In this document: positions 59,929 through 64,000 of the stretch, one piece after another
Numbering within the stretch: position 1 is the first letter of the stretch
Layout: every line of letters starts with the position of its first letter
Assembly: GCA_964019135.1 (NCBI GenBank)
Contig: OZ025249.1
Location: 38,971,247-39,035,246 of the forward strand
Source of the DNA: Arenicola marina
Taxonomy: Eukaryota > Annelida > Polychaeta > Arenicolidae
Reading direction: 5' to 3'
DNA length: 64,000 nucleotides
The notes under the pieces: generated by a model
What the model was told of the DNA's origin: nothing
The model's database searches: none
Seen by the model: the letters and a program-made list of their open reading frames with translations, nothing else
Made by a program: the position numbers and the translations under genes

Positions 59929-61365
59929 TTAGAAGACGCCCGGGATGATTTTATATGGAACCTTCTGGCAGTATTCGGCCCAGTAGCGACCGTACTTCTT
60001 GCCGCACTTTTCGTCATCTCGAAATGTTCTGTGCGCGAGAAGAATGCACAAAAATATGACATAAGTATAGACCATGAAATTGTCAAAGAGCGCCGGTAGA
60101 CTCCAGAAGAAGGCCAGCAGGATCTCCGGGATGTAGTGGAAGTGCCTGGCGATGCCCCAGTAGCCGTTGACCAGCAGAAGACTCTCGCGGGTCTCGCCGC
60201 TCTCCAACCGGTATTTGGCGCGGATCACCTCCGCCTTGCCGCCCCACACCGCGCACCGCCCCTGGCTACGGCGCACGTCCAGCTTCTGCTTGTCCGCCAG
60301 GTAGTTGACGATAATGGAGGCCAGTCCAAGTCCGAAGATAACCAGACTCCAGACGGGTCCCAGATGGACGGGGTGGTTGACCATGTACATGCTGACCGAG
60401 GCGTACATACCAGGGATGAAGACCAGACAGCCCCAGCAGATGTAGAATCCGGCGCGGTCCAGCATGATGTCGATTGTGCGCATGTAACCGGACTCCCACC
60501 AGAAGAACTTGGTGAAATAGATCATCTGCAGGGCGGTGGACACCCAGATACTGTCGACGAAGCCGTACAGCTCGTAACTCTTGACGGCGAAGATGAGGAC
60601 GAGCAGAGGCCAGACGGTCATACCGAAGCGGCAGTTGGTGAACACCTTGACGTCCACCCCGAGCACGCGAGGGTAGAGCTCCGTGCCCCAGTAGTAGTCG
60701 AAGATCGGATTCCCGGACGAGCCGCAGTCCGTGGTCGACGGGAAGAAGAGTCCTTTGAAATACAACAGGACACAAATGACGTGACTGAATACAGTCAAGC
60801 AGCCTAAGAAGTTGCCGAAGTTGTCGTAGACAACGGTGGTCGACATACCATTCTGCTTGAGGTAGTAAGTCAGCGCGACGAAGGACACGATTGTCACCAC
60901 GTAGCAGAAGAATCCGTTGTCCTTATACACGGGGACGTTGCCTTGTGGTGTCACGGGTCCTTCGGCGCGAGGTCCCGGAAGCGCCAAGTGCAGGAGAATC
61001 GCGAATGCGCTGTAGCCCAGAATGACGCAGGCAACCAGCGCGCTAGTGATATCCAGTTGGCTCCAGATGCCTATCAGCTCGCTAAGGATTCCTCCCTTCC
61101 AGAGCTGCTCCCCCAGGACGAGCATGCTACCGTCGCACTTCGTGGCTGTGTACCACAGCAGGATGCCCAGGATCGGCGGGAAGGTCATCAGGAAGAGCGG
61201 CACTAGGGTGTAGTGCGCGAGGCGGGCAAGGATCCCGGACTCCTGGTGACCACTGGGACACGGTTTGGCGGATGTCCCGTTGGCCGTGCCGTTGCTGTGG
61301 CCTTCACCCCCTTGGCGCGCCCCGTTAGACTCGCCAAAAGCCATCTGATCTCTCTGGCGCAGCAT
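59929..61365 (-). CDS. DHCR7: Sterol delta-7 reductase (7-dehydrocholesterol reductase), copy 2
   Basis: Same enzyme family as the gene at 51651-53081 and in the same orientation 6.8 kb upstream of it (in transcription direction). It has one coding exon and 478 residues from the chosen ATG at 61365. The frame stays open to 61416, but that ATG lies only ~5 bp from a TATA-like box and aligns with nothing in copy 1. A start at 61344 (MAFGES) is also possible and aligns with MAKTRR of copy 1. Conserved blocks: VTPQGNVPVYKDNG, KVFTNCRFGM, DRAGFYICWG, NHPVHLG, GRCAVWG, GYWGIARHFHYIPE, RDDEKCGKKYGRYW, IPGVF. The C-terminal PALFDNFMVYTYVIFL is even closer to remembered plant DWF5 than copy 1. The central region is base-identical to copy 1 over 218 bp, while both ends have diverged. 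Confidence 0.93.
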   Translation of the reverse strand: MLRQRDQMAFGESNGARQGGEGHSNGTANGTSAKPCPSGHQESGILARLAHYTLVPLFLMTFPPILGILLWYTATKCDGSMLVLGEQLWKGGILSELIGIWSQLDITSALVACVILGYSAFAILLHLALPGPRAEGPVTPQGNVPVYKDNGFFCYVVTIVSFVALTYYLKQNGMSTTVVYDNFGNFLGCLTVFSHVICVLLYFKGLFFPSTTDCGSSGNPIFDYYWGTELYPRVLGVDVKVFTNCRFGMTVWPLLVLIFAVKSYELYGFVDSIWVSTALQMIYFTKFFWWESGYMRTIDIMLDRAGFYICWGCLVFIPGMYASVSMYMVNHPVHLGPVWSLVIFGLGLASIIVNYLADKQKLDVRRSQGRCAVWGGKAEVIRAKYRLESGETRESLLLVNGYWGIARHFHYIPEILLAFFWSLPALFDNFMVYTYVIFLCILLAHRTFRDDEKCGKKYGRYWAEYCQKVPYKIIPGVF

Positions 61366-61420
61366 TCTAGACCTGTCAATGACAAACACAAGAGTGAATT
61401 GATCGATCAATGCCACGCTA

Positions 61421-61430
61421 TATAAAGGTT
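61421..61430 (-). promoter_or_regulatory. TATA-like box for sterol reductase copy 2
   Basis: On the minus strand CTTTATATAG lies ~55-65 bp upstream of the ATG at 61365, which would place transcription start near 61395. The other strand reads CTATATAAAG, equally TATA-like, so the direction is not certain. Confidence 0.4.
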
Positions 61431-63615
61431 CAAATAAAAGTAGGCAATCTCCCGGCAGAAGGCGTTTCTCTATGAACGAGCTCCCTTTGCTGACTGAGTG
61501 GAAAGAAGGTTCAGCATTGTTTCGATCGGTTCAGGCTAGTTTCGGGCGACCAGCGAACCGAGGAACAAAACACGGCTCTTCTAGTGCTCCTAGTTCAACC
61601 ACTCATGGCCGCATCTGGGGGGTGGGTGGGGCGGGGGCGGGGGCGGGGGCGGGGGGGAGGGATACAGATGCGCCGGCCGAGGTTGGCTGCTTTTAATTTT
61701 AAACCAGATAGTCACGTACATACACATACACATACATATATTAGCAGGCAACATATATATGAACCGGGGTGATTAAAAAGAAACCAGATACATAGATTAT
61801 TTTCACATAAAACCGAAAACTCGAATATCAGCACATAGCTGTATGCAACAGATGCGTAATAAAAATAAAAAGGTGGTGAAAAGGTAGGCTACAATAAAAA
61901 ATAAGGCAATGCAATCCCGCCCCCCAAAATGCACAAGGACTTGTAAATAAGACATCACAACAGACGAAGAATCAAATAATAGTGACGTAACGACAATATT
62001 AAAAAGTAGACAATTTAAGCTCCCTCCCACTAGCCAGGTTTCTTGGTCAGGTCCCCGGGGGAGGAGGGGCGGGGGGGGTGGCACTGTTATACAAATCCGG
62101 TTGGGGCGGTCCCGCGGGTGCCTTGACGCCTGAGAGAGCGCATATTTGTGATGAAAAAGAAACCCCTATAGAGCGAATATTTTAAAACTTGCGACGGTGG
62201 GTGGGGGGGGGGGGAGGGGGGGGGGGGGCTCTAGAAATGTGTATTCATAGAGCGGGTAGCCGCGAAAAAAATACCACTTCCGAGCGGATTTTGGCGGTGA
62301 AACGCCCCAACCGAGCGAATTTTGGTGCTAAAAACGCCCCGAACGAGCGGATTTGGGCGGTGTAAAACAAGGGGGGGGAGGGGGGGGGGTTACCGCGGGA
62401 CCCCCCCAAACCCAGCAATGTATTATGTCCCCCCCCTCTCCCCGGGTCAGGTCTCCGCTCACTTGCCATCAAACCCAAACCCCTAGCATCAAAAGATATT
62501 CCTACGCCACTTCAGTATCAATACATAAATCAATAAATCGTGTCGATAAAGGAACATCGTCATTTATATAGTCTTCTGTAGTTTTATGGAATCCTGCATC
62601 TGAGTTAAAGAGCCGACCATATATATTTTACCTTACTGCGGCGTCCCACGACTGTTCATAAGATGCTGGTTTTTATACATCATCCACAAGTCTGACTGCG
62701 GTCGTCAAGACAAACTACTGCCACCCAACAAGCACTAGGCCAGCTTATAAGACACTCTGCCATGAATATTTATAGCAATGAATATCTCAACAGCCCGTAA
62801 ATAGTCTCATCTATTTATAACAACAAAGCATTAGCGAAGCTTCGGCGATTTACAATAAAGGTCTTTTTAAGGCTCAAAGGTAATTTGACATGATAACAAC
62901 CGGGATTGACATGAAATTAGCCACATTTTGCTGTAATATCCATCGTTAACCTGTCAAGTTGACGTGAGGTTATATAATGTTTCAATGTTGCTAAGTTTGC
63001 TTGTCAATTTCGTTGTGAAAACAGCTTAGTCGCTCTGTACGCCATGACAAAACGGAGTAAGCTGCTCGATCACGTCATTGCGTCCATAAGGCTATATCAG
63101 CCCTGTGCCTAATTGACCTAATTTAATGTAATGGGCATATTGGTCCAACCATGTGCCGCCACTATTTTTGCGTTTTTTATTCCACCGTATTGGCAGGGTG
63201 TTATTCTCAGGCCTATGCGTAAATTCGCCCACAGACTCATTACTATCTGGTAATGTCGATTTCCGAGGACATTAACTTATGTGGCCCTATGTAATATTCA
63301 CGTCCATATGACTCAAACACACTATATTATAGGCTACATTACAAAAAAATAATGATGTTAGAGAACAAGTGAGTGACGTCACCATCCTATAATCACCCCC
63401 CCCCCCCCAACCCACACACGCTTCGGCATACTTCTGCGGCATACTTCTGCCCCCGCCCCCCCCCCCCCCCCCCTTTTAATGCAACAAAATATCTTCCGCA
63501 GGGCAAGGACAAGATCTGGGGGGGTGGGGAGGGGGTAGAGGGGCTGCAACCCCACCTTGAGCATACACCGTAAAACTTTCCGACGAAAAATATCGGAAAG
63601 TGACATTTATTAGAT
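61431..63615. other. Upstream of copy 2; repeats only
   Basis: It contains GGGGGC repeats (61620-61660), a G-rich stretch with long G-runs (62195-62230), tandem GAGCGGATTTTGGCG-like units (62280-62360), and C-runs near 63400 and 63455. No gene is supportable. Confidence 0.5.
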
Positions 63616-63857
63616 GCAACCCAGAGGCGGATCCAAGTGGTGGGGGGGGGGGGGGTTAAACCCACCTCACTCAAGCAATGACTCACTCACTCAAGGGATG
63701 TTCAGGACTGTTAAAGTCGACAGCTTTGTCACCCCCCACGCCCCGGTTGTAAACAATATTGGTGGACACCCGCGGTCATTTTTACCCCGTCCCCCTTGTC
63801 TTAAGCTAAGACCCCCCCCCCCCGCATCTTTTCAAATTCCTAGATTCACCCCTGTCA
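63616..63857. mobile_element. Short TIR-like element with G/C-runs
   Basis: The left end CAGAGGCGGATCCA and right end TCCTAGATTCACCCCTG are imperfect inverted repeats. Internal G-runs and C-runs sit next to each end. The same termini (GGCGGATCCAGGAATTT) appear as single ends near 55700 and 57285. Confidence 0.5.
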
Positions 63858-64000
63858 CATAACATTACATTTATTCACTCAAGATCCGGTACGTTATGTT
63901 TTTCGGTTTTATAAAAAAAAGATTAAGCTTACTTTGAATAATATAGGACGAATAGATTGCCACAGAAAGGAAAGTATGATTGAATTGGTTGGGTCTCTGA

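Noticed and set aside
59929-61416. The longest possible start (ATG at 61416) for sterol reductase copy 2
   Set aside because: It lies ~5 bp from a TATA-like box, encodes 17 residues with no counterpart in copy 1, and an acceptor-like GACAG lies between it and the next ATG.

Overview
The window is animal nuclear DNA. Its genes are split by GT-AG introns, exons are GC-rich against AT-rich introns, and it carries tRNA-derived SINEs, TIR elements, a non-LTR retrotransposon remnant and many minisatellites. Protein content (ECM29, mucolipin, sterol delta-7 reductase) and SINE density suggest a marine invertebrate; I cannot name the phylum.

Layout. (1) 389-30458, + strand: the last 25 exons (913 codons) of the proteasome adaptor ECM29/ECPAS, complete to its stop codon and with reading phase kept across every junction. 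(2) One ECM29 intron, 4537-18263, is 13.7 kb long and is the most unusual part of the window. It carries two families of tandem units that look like box C/D snoRNA genes: about 8 full copies of family 1 at 4962-7217, and about 37 copies of family 2 at 7281-13816 with a ~166 bp period. A 68 bp satellite of about 60 units follows and runs up to the next exon. (3) 30459-35895: intergenic, with a TIR element and a 1.0 kb foldback element. (4) 35896-44417, + strand: a complete 13-exon mucolipin (TRPML) gene of 585 codons, with two consecutive GC-AG introns. (5) 44418-51650: intergenic, with a TATA promoter at ~49.5 kb that has no recognisable gene. (6) 51651-53081 and 59929-61365, - strand: two tandem sterol delta-7 reductase genes, each with one coding exon. 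They resemble plant DWF5 more than vertebrate DHCR7 and carry a 218 bp block of complete identity. (7) The gap between these genes and the right end hold SINE copies, poly-G/poly-C runs and TIR-element remnants.

Recurring theme: four tandem arrays include, or abut in register, an exon/intron boundary (ECM29 exons at 18264, 19721 and 24632; mucolipin exon at 43108). Each multiplies an authentic or near-authentic splice site.

All alignments, box assignments and copy counts were made by eye. Human, Arabidopsis and U6 comparisons are from memory.
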